Shown here piece after piece: positions 37,831-46,055 of a stretch of 64,000 bases of DNA; position 1 is the stretch's first letter, and every line of letters starts with the position of its first letter. The notes beneath the pieces are model-generated. The model searched no databases and had not been told where the DNA came from. It worked only from the letters and a program-made list of their open reading frames with translations. This DNA is from Viridibacillus soli (GTDB taxonomy: Bacteria; Bacillota; Bacilli; Bacillales_A; Planococcaceae): contig NZ_JAEOAH010000001.1 in the NCBI RefSeq assembly GCF_016612995.1, positions 186,001 through 250,000 on the forward strand, written 5' to 3'. The position numbers and the translations under genes were made by a program.

Positions 37831-38745
37831 CTACTCCCACTTCTTAAACGAAACTTCTAGTATAAATTCGTCTCCAGTAACATCAGCGACGGCGTTTCCT
37901 CCTTGTTTCTCGATAAGCTGCTGAACAATATGCAAGCCTAAGCCAAGTTGCTCGCCGGTGCGACTAGAGTCCATCCTGAATGTCCTATCAAAAATTCGTT
38001 GAAGTTCTGCAACATTAAACGTCTCCACGTCATTTGTAACCCGTAATCGGATATACTCATTGTCTTCTATCAAATCAATCGTTACAGTACTTTTGCTGTA
38101 GGCTAGCGCATTTTGAATGATATTGGCTACAATCCGATCTGTAGCTTTCTTATCTGCCAGAATAGGTGAAACTGCATGTTCATCTATCTGCACTTGCAAT
38201 CGCTTCTTCTCAAACTCACCATAAAACGTCAGCATCGCTTCTACCACTATTTGATCCAGAAAATTCTTCTCCATGACCATTTTTTTGTCCAAGGAATCCA
38301 GTTGCGAGAGTTCATAGAACAAATCCACAACATTGGTCAGATTATCGATTTTCTTTTGAACAACAGCCAGATACTCGTCCTTTTCTGCTTCAGTTAACGA
38401 TGGATTAGATAACAATTCCGAAAACCCTTTGATAGACGTTAAAGGTGTTCGCAAATCATGTGAGATATTGGTGATTTCTCGCTTTAGATTCATTTCTCTA
38501 GTGTGATTGTGCTGCTGATCTTGCTTAAACAAATGAATGAGCTGGTTGATTTTCGCAGCAAATCGGGCCAGGTTCTTATTATGGGTATTGGTGCGAACTA
38601 CTTCATTTGTCCCGAAGTTCCCAATGATTTCTTCTAATTGTTTCGTCATCTTTTTAATATCCCAATGAAGTACTAGAGATATTCCAACCATAACAAGTAG
38701 CAGTGAAATCAGTAATATGATAATCAACCAGTTGCTCACGTTCAT
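37831..38745 (-). CDS. Sensor histidine kinase with a single short membrane anchor
   Basis: The 304-residue kinase has one hydrophobic segment (about residues 5-27) and no extracellular sensor domain. The H box is ISHDLRTPLTSIKGF near residue 96, the N box NIIQNALAYS near 212, and the G box EQLGLGLHIVQQL near 270. It is the last gene of a response regulator-ATPase-permease-kinase unit. Kinases without a sensor domain next to ABC transporters often take their signal from the transporter, as in peptide-antibiotic detoxification modules; that role is inferred here. Confidence 0.9.
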   Translation of the reverse strand: MNVSNWLIIILLISLLLVMVGISLVLHWDIKKMTKQLEEIIGNFGTNEVVRTNTHNKNLARFAAKINQLIHLFKQDQQHNHTREMNLKREITNISHDLRTPLTSIKGFSELLSNPSLTEAEKDEYLAVVQKKIDNLTNVVDLFYELSQLDSLDKKMVMEKNFLDQIVVEAMLTFYGEFEKKRLQVQIDEHAVSPILADKKATDRIVANIIQNALAYSKSTVTIDLIEDNEYIRLRVTNDVETFNVAELQRIFDRTFRMDSSRTGEQLGLGLHIVQQLIEKQGGNAVADVTGDEFILEVSFKKWE

Positions 38746-38755
38746 TCATCCTTTC

Positions 38756-39505
38756 TCAATCAATCGGTTGTTTCGCAAACTTTGTGACTCCAATCAATAA
38801 AGCTATCAAAGAAAGTAGCACACCTGTAATCCAGTGTTGGTAACCGAATTGTACGGTATGATTCATGAAATTTAGTAAGTTCTCATGTAACAAGGTATCT
38901 GGTGCATACTTATATACCTCATGTAAACTTGTAAACGGTCGGAATAAGATTCGCAGCAAGTCACCCGAAAACACAAAGATTAGCAGCATGAGAATAAAGA
39001 TATAGACTTCACCGACCTTCAACATTTTCAACGAATGTATGAGGAAAAATGCACTGAATACAATCGGCAAAATATTGACGAGTGCTGTTAAAAAGTCTTT
39101 AACCGACTGACTATCACTCGTCATCAGCGTCTCTCCCAATCCAATCATTAAACCTATACCCAAGACACTAATTAATAAGAAATAACTTAAAGTCATGAAT
39201 AGTTTGGACCAGAAGATCGTATTCCTGGATATACCAAAAGAAACTGCATTTTTCAGTAAGGCTGCATCCTTGCCGGTAAGACTGAAATTATAGAGAAAGC
39301 TTACAATGATAATAAGCCCACCGCTGCCGATGACATTCGAATAGAAAAATCGAGTCGTGGCATAAGGGAAATTCGGATCAGCCTTTTGATTATAGTACAG
39401 CACAGTTGCTGCGGCTACAATCAGCAATAAGCAAACGAGACTGGTTATATGCAGCGTTTTTTTACGCACTAAGCGGTACTGCTCACTTTTCAGATAATTA
39501 ATCAT
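38756..39505 (-). CDS. ABC transporter permease (ABC-2 type)
   Basis: The 249-residue protein has about six membrane spans, beginning KKTLHITSLVCLLLIVAAAT. It resembles permeases of lantibiotic-immunity or bacitracin-type exporters (LanE/LanG, BcrB style). I start at the ATG at 39505 after GGGGGG; it overlaps the end of the ATPase gene by 8 bases. It ends 10 bases before the kinase gene. Partner ATPase is upstream. Confidence 0.85.
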   Translation of the reverse strand: MINYLKSEQYRLVRKKTLHITSLVCLLLIVAAATVLYYNQKADPNFPYATTRFFYSNVIGSGGLIIIVSFLYNFSLTGKDAALLKNAVSFGISRNTIFWSKLFMTLSYFLLISVLGIGLMIGLGETLMTSDSQSVKDFLTALVNILPIVFSAFFLIHSLKMLKVGEVYIFILMLLIFVFSGDLLRILFRPFTSLHEVYKYAPDTLLHENLLNFMNHTVQFGYQHWITGVLLSLIALLIGVTKFAKQPID

Positions 39506-40415
39506 GACCATGCCCCCCAACCAGTTCCAAGAAGTATTCCTCTAAATTCCGGGCTTCTATTCGGAACTCACTCACGGATACTCCATTATCCAGTAATAGA
39601 CGATTGATGTCTCCGCTGCACTCGACATGATTGTGGATGATGATCACTTGATTAGGAAGCACTTTGAATTGGATATCTACATATGTCTGTTCCAATAATT
39701 GCGCTGTTTTAGCTGTATCATCGACCGTAAGTTGAAGTTGTTTCTGGCTTTTCTCTTGTAGTGAATCTTTACTTACATCCTCGACAATGACACCGTTCTT
39801 AATAAACACAAAACGTGTCGCCAACAATTGTAACTCTGTTAAAATATGACTGGAAATAAATATCGTTATCTGTTTTTCTTGATTCAGTTTTACCAATAAA
39901 TTACGAATTTCCCGAATACCTTCTGCATCCAACCCATTGATCGGCTCATCCAGAACTAAACAATCGGGACTGCTCAGAAGGCAAAGAGCTATACCTAATC
40001 GCTGTTTCATGCCCATAGAATAGTCTTTAAACCGTTTTCTCTTTTCTTTTGCGAGGCTGACAATCTCCAAGACTTCATCTACACGCTTCTTTTCAACGAC
40101 GCCGCGCTGAATTCGGAAATACTCCAGATTTTGAGAGGCAGTAAAATCCGGGAAGAAGACAGGCGTTTCTACTAAGAAGCCCATCCTTCTCCTTGCTTGT
40201 GCTACGTCTCTTCCAGTTTTTTCGAACAAGTGAATGTCTCCTGCAGTTGGACGTAATTGGCCTGCAAGCATTTTAAATAGCGTCGATTTCCCTGATCCAT
40301 TCTGTCCGATTAGAGCACAAATTTCTCCTTTTCGTAATGAGAAATCGAGGGGTTTGATGATGGTCGCGTCTTTAAACGTCTTCGTTAGTTGATACGTTTG
40401 AATAATAGTCTCCAT
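39498..40415 (-). CDS. ABC transporter ATP-binding protein
   Basis: The 305-residue ATPase has Walker A GQNGSGKSTLFKML near residue 37, a signature variant YSMGMKQRLGIALCLL and Walker B CLVLDEPINGLD. The C-terminal extension of about 90 residues (VLPNQVIIIHNHVE) is typical of BcrA/LanF-type exporters. Its 3' end overlaps the permease start. With the flanking response regulator and kinase it most likely forms a self-contained antimicrobial-peptide sensing and export unit; the substrate is unknown. Confidence 0.9.
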   Translation of the reverse strand: METIIQTYQLTKTFKDATIIKPLDFSLRKGEICALIGQNGSGKSTLFKMLAGQLRPTAGDIHLFEKTGRDVAQARRRMGFLVETPVFFPDFTASQNLEYFRIQRGVVEKKRVDEVLEIVSLAKEKRKRFKDYSMGMKQRLGIALCLLSSPDCLVLDEPINGLDAEGIREIRNLLVKLNQEKQITIFISSHILTELQLLATRFVFIKNGVIVEDVSKDSLQEKSQKQLQLTVDDTAKTAQLLEQTYVDIQFKVLPNQVIIIHNHVECSGDINRLLLDNGVSVSEFRIEARNLEEYFLELVGGHGHD

Positions 40416-40509
40416 GTTAGTGACTCCTTTGCTAAACTTCTTGATACCTATACTTTAGCGCAGATCTCTTTAACATACTGTAAGCAAACCATAAAGAATT
40501 CATAAGGAA

Positions 40510-41190
40510 TTACACAAGCATGAATCCGATCCCCCAAATCGTCTTGATATATTCGTGAGAAGTAAGTTCGGCAATCTTCTTGCGGAGATTCGAAATATGA
40601 ACACTTATAGTGTTGTCATCTCCAAAGTACGTTCCTTTCCAAATGCTTTCATAAATGTCCTTTTTAGAAAACGCTCGCTCCGGATTACGCATAAATAAAG
40701 ACAGAATATCAAATTCTGCATTGGTCAACTGCAGTTCTTGTTGATTTAAAGACACGGACAGTTTTTCTGTATTCATAGTCAGCTTTCGCCACACCATCTT
40801 CGTTGTCGGCAGCGGATGAAGACTCGACTTTCGCAATTGAACTTCCACTCTCGCTACCACCTCTTGTTGATTAAACGGCTTGGTTATATAATCATCCGCG
40901 CCCATCTTCAATACGTTCACTTTATTCTCGATATCCACTTTGGCTGAAATGACAATGATCGGAATTGAACTTTCTTCTCGAATCTCTTCTATCAATTCCT
41001 CACCACTTTTTCCCGGCAGCATTAAGTCCAATACAATTAAGTCGAAACTAGTAGTTTGCAACTGCAGCAGACCTTCTGTTCCCGAATAAGCTAACACCGT
41101 ATCTGTACTTGCTGTTGTTAACATGACGCTTAGCAGCTTACTGATTTCTTGATCGTCTTCAATAATTAAAATTCTTTTACCTTCATTCAT
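40510..41190 (-). CDS. OmpR-family response regulator
   Basis: The 226-residue protein has a receiver domain (IIEDDQE, phospho-acceptor Asp in DLIVLDLMLPGKSG near residue 53, switch region VISAK, Lys in DDYITKPF) and a winged-helix DNA-binding domain (NAEFDILSLFMRNPERAFSK onward). I use the ATG at 41190; the upstream GTG at 41199 overlaps the AGGTG binding site. It is first in the four-gene unit and probably controls it. Confidence 0.92.
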   Translation of the reverse strand: MNEGKRILIIEDDQEISKLLSVMLTTASTDTVLAYSGTEGLLQLQTTSFDLIVLDLMLPGKSGEELIEEIREESSIPIIVISAKVDIENKVNVLKMGADDYITKPFNQQEVVARVEVQLRKSSLHPLPTTKMVWRKLTMNTEKLSVSLNQQELQLTNAEFDILSLFMRNPERAFSKKDIYESIWKGTYFGDDNTISVHISNLRKKIAELTSHEYIKTIWGIGFMLV

Positions 41191-41325
41191 CATGATCACC
41201 TGTCTTTACATGTATAGTGTTTGGTTGTATTTCTATTGAGTATACCTAATTTTCGCTATTGTCTCACTGACTTATATATTCCCATTAACAGAACATGCAA
41301 TCTCAAGTGAAATATATGAACAATA

Positions 41326-41366
41326 AAAAAGTACCTGTGCGTGAAAGTTTCTCACACAGGTACTTA
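41326..41366 (-). terminator. Terminator downstream of the IS1380 fragment
   Basis: AAGTACCTGTG pairs with CACAGGTACTT around a 15-nt loop, followed on the minus strand by TTTTTTATTG. It is placed where the transposase transcript would end. Confidence 0.75.
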
Positions 41367-41481
41367 TCATTAAGCCTTATTACTAAAAAAACCAGATTCT
41401 TATTACAGAATCATATGGCCCTTATGTATAATATGGGCGCCAACTCTTGTTCAATAATGGCGCCCAATTGTAAAAATCCAT

Positions 41482-41703
41482 TCATTCTTTACTTTTTTGA
41501 CGAAGTAGATGTTCGTTTGGATGAATACAAAAAGAGCGTTCATCTTTTAAATGAAGATGTTTGGCAATCGTTTGGGAGAAGCCGATTTTTTCATCAAACT
41601 CACGGAATAAAAAATGTCCTGTATCAGAAGATAATTCGCCGCCATCATTGGATAATTTCAGTTGGCGATTGAAATGAAGCGTCGTTTGCGGTAATCTAAT
41701 CAT
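41482..41703 (-). mobile_element. IS1380-family transposase, N-terminal fragment
   Basis: The 73-residue frame reads LSNDGGELSSDTGHFLFREF and KDERSFCIHPNEHLLRQK, a good match to the start of IS1380-type transposases as I know them. After LLRQK the sequence departs from the family and stops, so about 350 residues are missing. Upstream (41704-41790) is AT-rich DNA that could be the insertion-sequence left end; I cannot define both terminal repeats. A pair of GGCGCC-containing words at 41430-41467 may mark the broken side. Confidence 0.75.
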
Positions 41704-41787
41704 TAGAAGAATCCTTTCTTTTGGCTAGTTCTTAGGCGATTTAACCTTAACAGAAATGGATTCTTTTTTCATTTTTTAAGTGAAAAA

Positions 41788-41834
41788 GAGAATCCCGCCG
41801 AAAAGCTGACTAATCAGCTTTTCGGCGGGATTCT
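41788..41834 (-). terminator. Very strong hairpin after the split membrane-protein gene
   Basis: A 21-bp stem (AGAATCCCGCCGAAAAGCTGA with its exact complement) closes a 4-base loop and is followed on the minus strand by CTCTTTTTC. It starts 4 bases past the membrane-protein stop codon, so it acts as that gene's terminator; it could also mark an insertion-sequence boundary. Confidence 0.75.
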
Positions 41835-41837
41835 GTG

Positions 41838-42692
41838 TTAATTGATGAATAATCTAGGATTAAGTAACCTTTGTTCAGTTTCCATTTGCTGTTTTACATT
41901 AGCATTAATTTCATCTTGTAATTTAGCAAAGTCATATAGTATGTTACCTATGCCTATAGAATTACTTATACTACGTTTATTCCTAATATTATTTTTATAA
42001 CGTGAGTAATACTTTAAGTTAAAGAGATACACCAGCATAGCTATTGTAATATTCCATATAAAAAATAATTTCAATATGTAATTTGGTAAGGTAGGTACCG
42101 TTTCATATATGTTAAATATAGTAAATAACATGTGTATTAATATCAAAAGAAAAGTAATGGCAAATATCTTATCTAACCATACTTTAATTCTAGGAACTAA
42201 TATTCTCTCTAATTTATCAACAATACTTTTTTCATAACCTTCATATTTCCCATATACATCCCCAGTAATTTCTTGAATTAAAAACCAATAGTAATCTTCT
42301 ATTCTATTAAATAATGTTCTAAATTCTTCTAAAATTTCATTGGTTATCGGAACATCTTTTATTTATTTTAATAAAATCCTCGTATGATAAAATCCATGAA
42401 TAATCGATGGTTCAGAAATCTTATATAAAGATTCCTTTTCAGCATACTTGTCAATAAATTTGCGGATTTCATCAATATTATTCATATCCGTATTAACTAA
42501 ATCATTATACATAGGGCTTACATATTCTTGTAAAATAATTGGTAACATTTCATTTACTTTTTTAGTTTTCTCTTTATATTTCCCTAAAAAATAAGGTCCG
42601 AACATTGAAATTATGACAGAAAGTATAACCCATACATTTCTTCCAATAACCAATTCTTTAATATTTTCGATAATATCTTGTTGTAACCCCAA
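41838..42692 (-). pseudogene. Membrane protein split by a stop codon, overlapping the integrase tail
   Basis: From TTG 42692 (GAGGG upstream) the frame encodes a membrane span (WVILSVIISMFGPYFLG, near residue 22) and an acidic helical part, then meets TAA at 42363-42365. The same frame continues on the other side (DVPITNEILEEFRTLFNRIE) to two more spans (FAITFLLILIHMLFTI, FIWNITIAMLVYLF) and ends at 41838. The whole would be about 284 residues. A second reading frame just before the stop (WILSYEDFIKINK) also looks protein-like, so two nearby frameshifts are an alternative lesion. I recognise no family. Its start lies within the old integrase C-terminus. Confidence 0.6.
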
Positions 42693-43593
42693 AATCGCTA
42701 TGCCCTCACGCTTTAGACACTAGCGCAATATCCCCGCCCGACTTCTCGTAAATATCCTTTGCAAATCCTCTACGCAGTGCATGGGCGTTAATATTCGTAA
42801 GACCATATTGTCGCTTGTACATATTCAACCGTTTTGAAATATTGTTGCTGGACTGCGAGGTCGCTATTTTAGTACCTTGTTGCGTAATAAAGATAAGCCG
42901 ATTCTTTGTACATTTTTCACTTCTAATAATCGCATTTTGTTTCATAAGAGCGTCGAGTATTCTTGCAAGCCGATCATCAAACGGGAGGATTAGCATTTTA
43001 CGATTCTTTAATATCGAGCCGTCTAATCGAAGTAACTTCGCGTCTAAGTCAATATGATGTTCTTCTAACTCTGTAACTGTCGCTAATCTAAGGCCAGTCT
43101 GATACTTTATTAAAATTGCCGCGGCATCACGTAACTGTACGAAATCAGTCAGATCGAGAATCCTCAATAATGTAGGCACATCGTCATTTGTCGCACCTTC
43201 TTTGACTGGGGTATCAACTCGAATATTAATATTTCGCCAAAATTTATCCGCAATCCAACCGTTATCGTAACAACGTCCCAAGAACGCCCGTAAACACTTA
43301 AGACGGAACAGCTTTGTTTGTGGCTTTACGTTCATTAGTGCCAGCCATTCGTAAATGGAATCCACCGACATGTCCGTTAGTGACTCAACACCTGTTTTAT
43401 TCGAAAAATCCTTTACATACGTTTCATAATCGCTGATTGTGCGAGGTCGTAAGCCTGCCGTTGTCATTTGTTTAATAACGATTTCTAGCGCCTTTTCCAC
43501 GGTCAAGCCTACGGATTTGGCAGCATTATAACGCGAATCAAATATTCCGTTTAAATCTGCGCTAACATTTAAGCCATCGCGTTTTTTAGACAC
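42658..43593 (-). pseudogene. Tyrosine recombinase (integrase) with a nonsense codon before its catalytic end
   Basis: The frame starts at GTG 43593 after AGGAGG and encodes an integrase with a SAM-like core-binding domain (LRPRTISDYETYVKDF) and a catalytic domain (Arg in YQTGLRLATVTEL, His-x-x-Arg in NAHALRRGFAKDIY). TGA at 42706-42708 follows ALVSKA. Past it the same frame reads GHSDFGVTTRYYRKY and stops at 42658, which is the missing motif with the catalytic His and nucleophile Tyr. TGA for TTA (Leu) would restore LGHSDFGVTTRYY. The product without its last 16 residues cannot be active. It faces the 3' end of tRNA-Arg, its probable integration site. Confidence 0.88.
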
Positions 43594-43620
43594 AAAAAAA
43601 CCTCCTAACGTTTTAGGAAG
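43594..43620 (-). terminator. Terminator-like hairpin enclosing the integrase ribosome binding site
   Basis: On the minus strand CUUCCUAA pairs with UUAGGAGG around AACG and is followed by seven U and the GTG start. The structure is a fair intrinsic terminator for the tRNA transcript, and at the same time it buries the integrase AGGAGG site. Confidence 0.6.
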
Positions 43621-43640
43621 TCGATATGCAACGGTTTTAA

Positions 43641-43678
43641 CGGAATCACATTCCGATATTTGACCGCCACTTTGACCG
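43641..43678. other. Short inverted and direct repeats between integrase and tRNA (possible arm sites)
   Basis: CGGAATCACATTCCG at 43641-43655 is a perfect 6-3-6 inverted repeat. TTTGACCG occurs at 43659-43666 and again at 43671-43678. Short repeats between an integrase gene and its target tRNA are typical of recombinase arm or excisionase sites. I could not find a second copy of the tRNA 3' end elsewhere in the window. Confidence 0.4.
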
Positions 43679-43734
43679 ATTCTCTAAATCGTTAAGAGGC
43701 TTGATATAACGCGGTTTCCACCGCTTCTTTAGTA

Positions 43735-44073
43735 TGTCCCAGGAGGGATTCGAACCCCCGACCAACGCCTTAGCTTACCACTATAGTTTTCACTACCTGC
43801 TTGTGCAGTTTGATGGTCTGGACTATAACTTCACCGTTTCAGGTGCGGTACGTTTAGTCTCTACGGAACCTCTCACTATGCATATGTATGTATAGCTTCA
43901 ATGATTCTACCTACGAAGTCGTCCTTCGAATCATCTCGTTTCCTCGGTATTGCCATCAGCATGATCTGTTAAGGTTTCACCGATACGGTACCGTCCACTT
44001 TATACGTTTTTTTTCCGTATAAAGGCTCCTATTACTTAAAGGGCGTTGCTCTATCCAGCTGAGCTACTGAGAC
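43735..44073 (-). tRNA. tRNA-Arg(UCU) interrupted in the anticodon loop by a group I intron
   Basis: Exon 1 is 44039-44073 (GTCTCAGTAGCTCAGCTGG... to ACGCCCTT) and exon 2 is 43735-43773 (CTAAGGCGTTGGTC... to CTGGGACA). Joined, they give a 74-nt cloverleaf: acceptor GTCTCAG/CTGGGAC, D stem GCTC/GAGC, anticodon stem ACGCC/GGCGT with 7-nt loop CTTCTAA, and T arm GGGGGTTCGAATCCCTC. The anticodon is UCU, so it reads AGA/AGG arginine codons. CCA is not encoded. The insertion falls between anticodon positions 34 and 35. It lies downstream of ysnB on the same strand, with the integrase gene beside its 3' end. Confidence 0.88.
43774..44038 (-). ncRNA. Group I self-splicing intron (265 nt, no homing endonuclease)
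   Basis: The insert contains GTAGAGACTAAACG and, 30 bases later, GAAGTTATAGTCC, the R and S elements of group I introns; GACUA and UAGUC in them form the P7 helix that binds guanosine. A P2-like hairpin (CTTTATACG with CGTATAAAG) follows the 5' splice site. The intron ends in G before exon 2, as required. I could not find a fully canonical P1: CCCUU pairs with AGGAG-containing sequence only with a mismatch, so the exact 5' splice site is less sure than the class. There is no open reading frame inside. Confidence 0.85.
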
Positions 44074-44151
44074 GTAATGTGCAATCCCGCGTTCCAACGG
44101 GAAAGACAAGACTTAGTATATAATGAATTTCAAATAATGTCAACACTATTT

Positions 44152-44658
44152 TTAAAATATAGAAAAACTCGTTTGTGAAATGTTTTCATGTGTATCTGTT
44201 TTGAATGTGACCTGCCATTTGGCACCGTCAAATTCGATGATGGCATAGCTCTTCTCCTTGCGCCCTCTAGGCAAGCGAAGGCTGCCTGGGTTAACAAACA
44301 GTGTATCATCTATTAACTCTGCTCCTAGCAAGTGTGAGTGACCAAATAACACGATGTTAGCGGATACTTCTGCTGAACGGTATGAAAGTGGTAATAATGT
44401 TGTTTTAACATTGTATAAATGGCCATGTGTCATATAGATTGTTTGGCCATCGATTTCGGCAATAACGTCGTCTGCAAATTGCTTATCGTAATCGCAATTG
44501 CCTCTAACTTTGTACATATTACGAAATTCAGTAGCTCCAAAAGATAATTCGCTATCGCCACAATGGAATACCGCATCGACATCTTGTTCATGTTGAACGA
44601 CGCGTTCAATCACTGTGGCGTCGCCGTGCGTGTCACTCATTACTAGAATTCTCATCAT
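44152..44658 (-). CDS. ysnB: YfcE/YsnB-type metallophosphoesterase
   Basis: The 168-residue calcineurin-like phosphoesterase has metal ligands in SDTHGD near residue 8, HCGDSE near 31, GNCD, MTHGH near 76 and FGHSHL near 104. Small proteins of this type are phosphodiesterases with unknown natural substrate. It starts 3 bases after the rdgB stop and has GGAGTGATGA before the ATG pair. Gene order rph-ysnA(rdgB)-ysnB matches B. subtilis. Confidence 0.92.
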   Translation of the reverse strand: MMRILVMSDTHGDATVIERVVQHEQDVDAVFHCGDSELSFGATEFRNMYKVRGNCDYDKQFADDVIAEIDGQTIYMTHGHLYNVKTTLLPLSYRSAEVSANIVLFGHSHLLGAELIDDTLFVNPGSLRLPRGRKEKSYAIIEFDGAKWQVTFKTDTHENISQTSFSIF

Positions 44659-44661
44659 TCA

Positions 44662-45264
44662 TCACTCCACTTCTGATACCCAAGTTGGTAGCTGATCCGC
44701 TAATAAGCGAATGGCATTACCGCGATGGGAAATGGCTCCTTTTTCAGCAGGCGTTAACTCTGCCATAGCTTTGTTAAGTTGTGGGACGAAGAAAATTGGG
44801 TCATAGCCAAAGCCGTTTGTGCCGCGTTTTTCAGTTAAAATGACACCTTCACAAGTACCAAATACAGTTGTTGTTACTTGGTTTGGTCCTGCGATGGCTA
44901 ATGCGCAGTAAAAGCGTGCTGTACGCTCTTCTACTTTTACGCCTTCTAGGTTTTTTAATACTTTTTGCATATTTGCTTCGTCATCATGATCGCCTGCATA
45001 GCGTGCTGAGTAAACGCCTGGTTCGCCATTTAGTGCGTCAATTTGTAGGCCGCTGTCATCTGCAATGACAATTTTACCGAGCAATTTAGCAACTGTTTCA
45101 GCTTTTAAGATGGCGTTTTCTTCGAAAGTTGTGCCTGTTTCTTCGATATCTAAATCTGGTGCTACATCAAAAAGTGTCACTACTTCAAAGCCTAAAGGAC
45201 CGAAGATGGCTTCGAAATCCTTTGCTTTCCCTTTATTTTTCGTTGCGATTACTACTTGTTTCAT
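44662..45264 (-). CDS. rdgB: XTP/dITP diphosphatase (RdgB/HAM1)
   Basis: House-cleaning enzyme that hydrolyses non-canonical purine triphosphates such as dITP and XTP. The 200-residue protein has the start [18 protein letters not shown], the [20 protein letters not shown] motif near residue 68 and [12 protein letters not shown] near 145. It overlaps rph by 4 bases (ATGA). The B. subtilis counterpart is YsnA. Confidence 0.96.
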   Translation of the reverse strand: MKQVVIATKNKGKAKDFEAIFGPLGFEVVTLFDVAPDLDIEETGTTFEENAILKAETVAKLLGKIVIADDSGLQIDALNGEPGVYSARYAGDHDDEANMQKVLKNLEGVKVEERTARFYCALAIAGPNQVTTTVFGTCEGVILTEKRGTNGFGYDPIFFVPQLNKAMAELTPAEKGAISHRGNAIRLLADQLPTWVSEVE

Positions 45265-46022
45265 TTTTGTTCCTCCATATTACGTTCAATACGAAGTGCT
45301 ATTTCACCTAATACTTCTTTTTGAGCATTAATCAGTTGTTGAACACCTAATTCACCTAATGCTAAAAGCTCATTTAGCTGTTCACGTGAAAATGTAGATT
45401 CTTCTCCTGTACCTTGTAACTCAACAAATTGGCCTTTACCTGTTTGAACGATATTCATATCGACATCTGCTGCAGAGTCTTCAATATAGTTTAAATCCAA
45501 GATCGCGCCTTCTTCAGCTGCAATTCCTACACTTGTTGCTGCTAGGAAGTCTTTTAACGGGTAGTGCGTGATTTTCCCAGCATCTTGTAGTTTTGCTACT
45601 GCATCAGCCATTGCTACGAAAGCACCTGTGATGGAAGCTGTACGTGTGCCGCCATCTGCTTGAATAACGTCACAGTCGATCCAAATCGTTCTTTCACCGA
45701 GCTTTTCAAGGTCTACTACTGCGCGTAATGCTCGTCCAATTAAACGTTGGATTTCCATTGTACGGCCACCGATTTTACCTGCAGATGCTTCACGACGTGT
45801 ACGTGATGCAGTTGCTCTTGGTAACATTGAATATTCAGCTGTGACCCAGCCTTTGCCTTCACCGCGCATAAATGGTGGTACTTTTTCTTCAATTGTTGCA
45901 TTACAAATAACTTTTGTATTCCCTACAGTAATTAATACTGAACCTTCTGGGTGCATTAAATAATCCTTGTCCATTCGAATTGGTCTTAGTTCGTCTCTGT
46001 TACGTCCATCATTTCTTGTCAT
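45261..46022 (-). CDS. rph: Ribonuclease PH
   Basis: Phosphate-dependent 3' exonuclease that trims tRNA precursors. The 253-residue protein starts [13 protein letters not shown], has [18 protein letters not shown] near 53 and [15 protein letters not shown] near 125, and carries the aspartates of the phosphorolytic site. A terminator separates it from murI upstream; in B. subtilis gerM lies between them and is absent here. Confidence 0.97.
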   Translation of the reverse strand: MTRNDGRNRDELRPIRMDKDYLMHPEGSVLITVGNTKVICNATIEEKVPPFMRGEGKGWVTAEYSMLPRATASRTRREASAGKIGGRTMEIQRLIGRALRAVVDLEKLGERTIWIDCDVIQADGGTRTASITGAFVAMADAVAKLQDAGKITHYPLKDFLAATSVGIAAEEGAILDLNYIEDSAADVDMNIVQTGKGQFVELQGTGEESTFSREQLNELLALGELGVQQLINAQKEVLGEIALRIERNMEEQK

Positions 46023-46055
46023 GATGTACCTCCTATTAGCTTGTTTTTATTCATA

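Noticed and set aside
41295-41672. 125-codon plus-strand frame over the IS1380 fragment
   Set aside because: Crosses a terminator hairpin and the transposase remnant in antisense; no ribosome site.
28390-43593. One intact prophage or ICE
   Set aside because: No structural, replication or conjugation genes, two unrelated operator systems, and both recombinases are broken; more likely remains of several elements.
43735-44073. tmRNA instead of a split tRNA
   Set aside because: The two ends form a complete tRNA with a normal 7-nt anticodon loop, and the insert has group I core elements instead of a tag reading frame.
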